In this document: in pieces, positions 63,397 to 64,000 of the stretch | Position numbering within the stretch: position 1 is the first letter of the stretch | Layout: each line of letters opens with the position of its first letter | Notes under the pieces: generated by a model | The model's database searches: none | What the model saw: only the letters and a program-made list of their open reading frames with translations | What the model was told of the DNA's origin: nothing | From: Oceanobacillus saliphilus | Lineage (GTDB): Bacteria; Bacillota; Bacilli; Bacillales; Amphibacillaceae | Reading direction: 5' to 3' | NCBI RefSeq assembly: GCF_023522835.1 | Contig: NZ_JALCZU010000009.1 | Coordinates: forward strand, 1-64,000 | DNA: 64,000 nt | Position numbers and translations under genes: made by a program

Positions 63397-64000
63397 ATGT
63401 TATTTGGCATTAAATTTAAAAATATTTTATTTATTTTGCTCGGTTCAGCAATCTTTTCTTTTGGTATCGTTCATTTTAATATGCAAAACAACCTTGGTGA
63501 AGGTGGTTTTACAGGTATTACATTACTGCTTTACTTTCTTTGGGGCTGGGATCCGGCTGTTACGAATATTGTACTGAACATACCGGTTTTCTTTATAGGC
63601 TGGAAATTCCTTGGCAGAAGTACATTCATGTATACAATTATTGGAACTGTTGCCGTGTCACTATTTCTAAGAATTTTCCAGGTCTATCAATTCTCCATTC
63701 ATTTGGAGAATGATATGACATTGGTTGCTCTATTTGCAGGGGTGTTCATTGGTGTCGGGCTGGGGATTATCTTCCGGTTCGGTGGGACTACCGGTGGCGT
63801 GGATATTATAGCTAGACTTGTCAATAAATATGCGGGCTGGAGTATGGGACGCACCATGTTCCTTTTTGATTTTATTGTTATTGCTACCTCTGTTTTTGTT
63901 ATTCTGGATCTTGTCGAAGGTATGTACACATTGGTTGCTGTTTATGTGGGGGCACGCGTGATTGATTTCCTTCAGGAAGGTGCATATTCTGCTAAAGGTG
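63397..64000 (+). CDS. ypjC: YitT-family membrane protein, YpjC-like (cut by window end)
   Basis: The first 201 residues of a polytopic membrane protein; AGGAGG ends 8 nt before the ATG. NNLGEGGFTGITLLLYFLWG and FRFGGTTGGVDIIARL are the paired glycine-rich motifs of the YitT family, and the location beside ypjD-dapB is that of B. subtilis ypjC. The reading frame is open to the edge of the window; the DUF2179 domain would follow. Compare the short YitT protein at 1572, which lacks that domain. Confidence 0.85.
   Translation, partial: MLFGIKFKNILFILLGSAIFSFGIVHFNMQNNLGEGGFTGITLLLYFLWGWDPAVTNIVLNIPVFFIGWKFLGRSTFMYTIIGTVAVSLFLRIFQVYQFSIHLENDMTLVALFAGVFIGVGLGIIFRFGGTTGGVDIIARLVNKYAGWSMGRTMFLFDFIVIATSVFVILDLVEGMYTLVAVYVGARVIDFLQEGAYSAKG

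Overview
The window comes from a low-GC, endospore-forming Bacillaceae chromosome. The evidence is B. subtilis-type synteny (rnpB-gpsB, recU-ponA, nth-dnaD-asnS-aspB-ypmB, dinG-birA-cca-bshA-mgsA-dapB-ypjD), a minor spore protein gene (sspM), a lysine riboswitch, a class B RNase P RNA and strong AAGGAGG ribosome binding sites. Overall gene content and repeat types suggest a halotolerant relative such as Oceanobacillus or Virgibacillus; the genus is inference.

Layout. 1-150: the 3' end of a 5S rRNA with its terminator. 0.7-12 kb: loosely packed metabolic and accessory genes: a CBS protein, a short YitT, an MFS pump, an SsuABC-type sulfonate importer without its monooxygenase, a methyltransferase, and a riboswitch-controlled dapA. 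12.2-15 kb: a 914-residue TPR plus dynamin-like protein whose P-loop looks degenerate. 15-22.6 kb: a variable zone with an LSm-like small protein, a CatE-like dioxygenase with an apparent ATC start, a ferritin-like/cupin fusion, a SatD/DUF3307 pair, two broken acetyltransferase genes and a serine hydrolase. 23-31.4 kb: a FAD/Rieske oxidoreductase, a 7Fe ferredoxin, MsrAB, a TatA-TatA-TatC-YozE operon and thyA-dfrA. 31.5-38.4 kb: an NlpC/P60 enzyme, ypgQ-fhs, a probable small RNA or leader ahead of a cold-shock gene, and a three-subunit ba3-type cytochrome oxidase. 38.4-46.7 kb: bpsB-bpsA, ypwA, ypsC, rnpB, gpsB, cdd, yppE, sspM, yppC. 46.8-64 kb: recU-ponA (plus strand), then a long minus-strand core run from nth to ypjD, and a plus-strand ypjC cut by the window edge.

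Functional threads. Lysine/diaminopimelate synthesis appears twice (dapA under an L-box; dapB with mgsA and bshA). One-carbon/thymidylate metabolism is concentrated in thyA-dfrA, fhs and ypgQ. Cell-wall growth and division appear as ponA, gpsB, recU and the NlpC/P60 hydrolase. Redox defence appears as msrAB, bshA, the CatE-like protein and the ferredoxin. Relative to B. subtilis, bshB1, panBCD, ypmA and ypoC are missing from the syntenic positions.

The most unusual feature is a dispersed family of about 80-90 bp two-hairpin elements. There are eleven recognisable copies, eight on the plus strand sense and the rest reversed or degenerate, often sitting directly in the T-tract of a transcription terminator. 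One copy splits an acetyltransferase gene, and the paired arms show compensatory changes between copies. Two further repeat families (a GTCCAGCTC family and a GTGAAGGTGG family) also occupy intergenic spaces.
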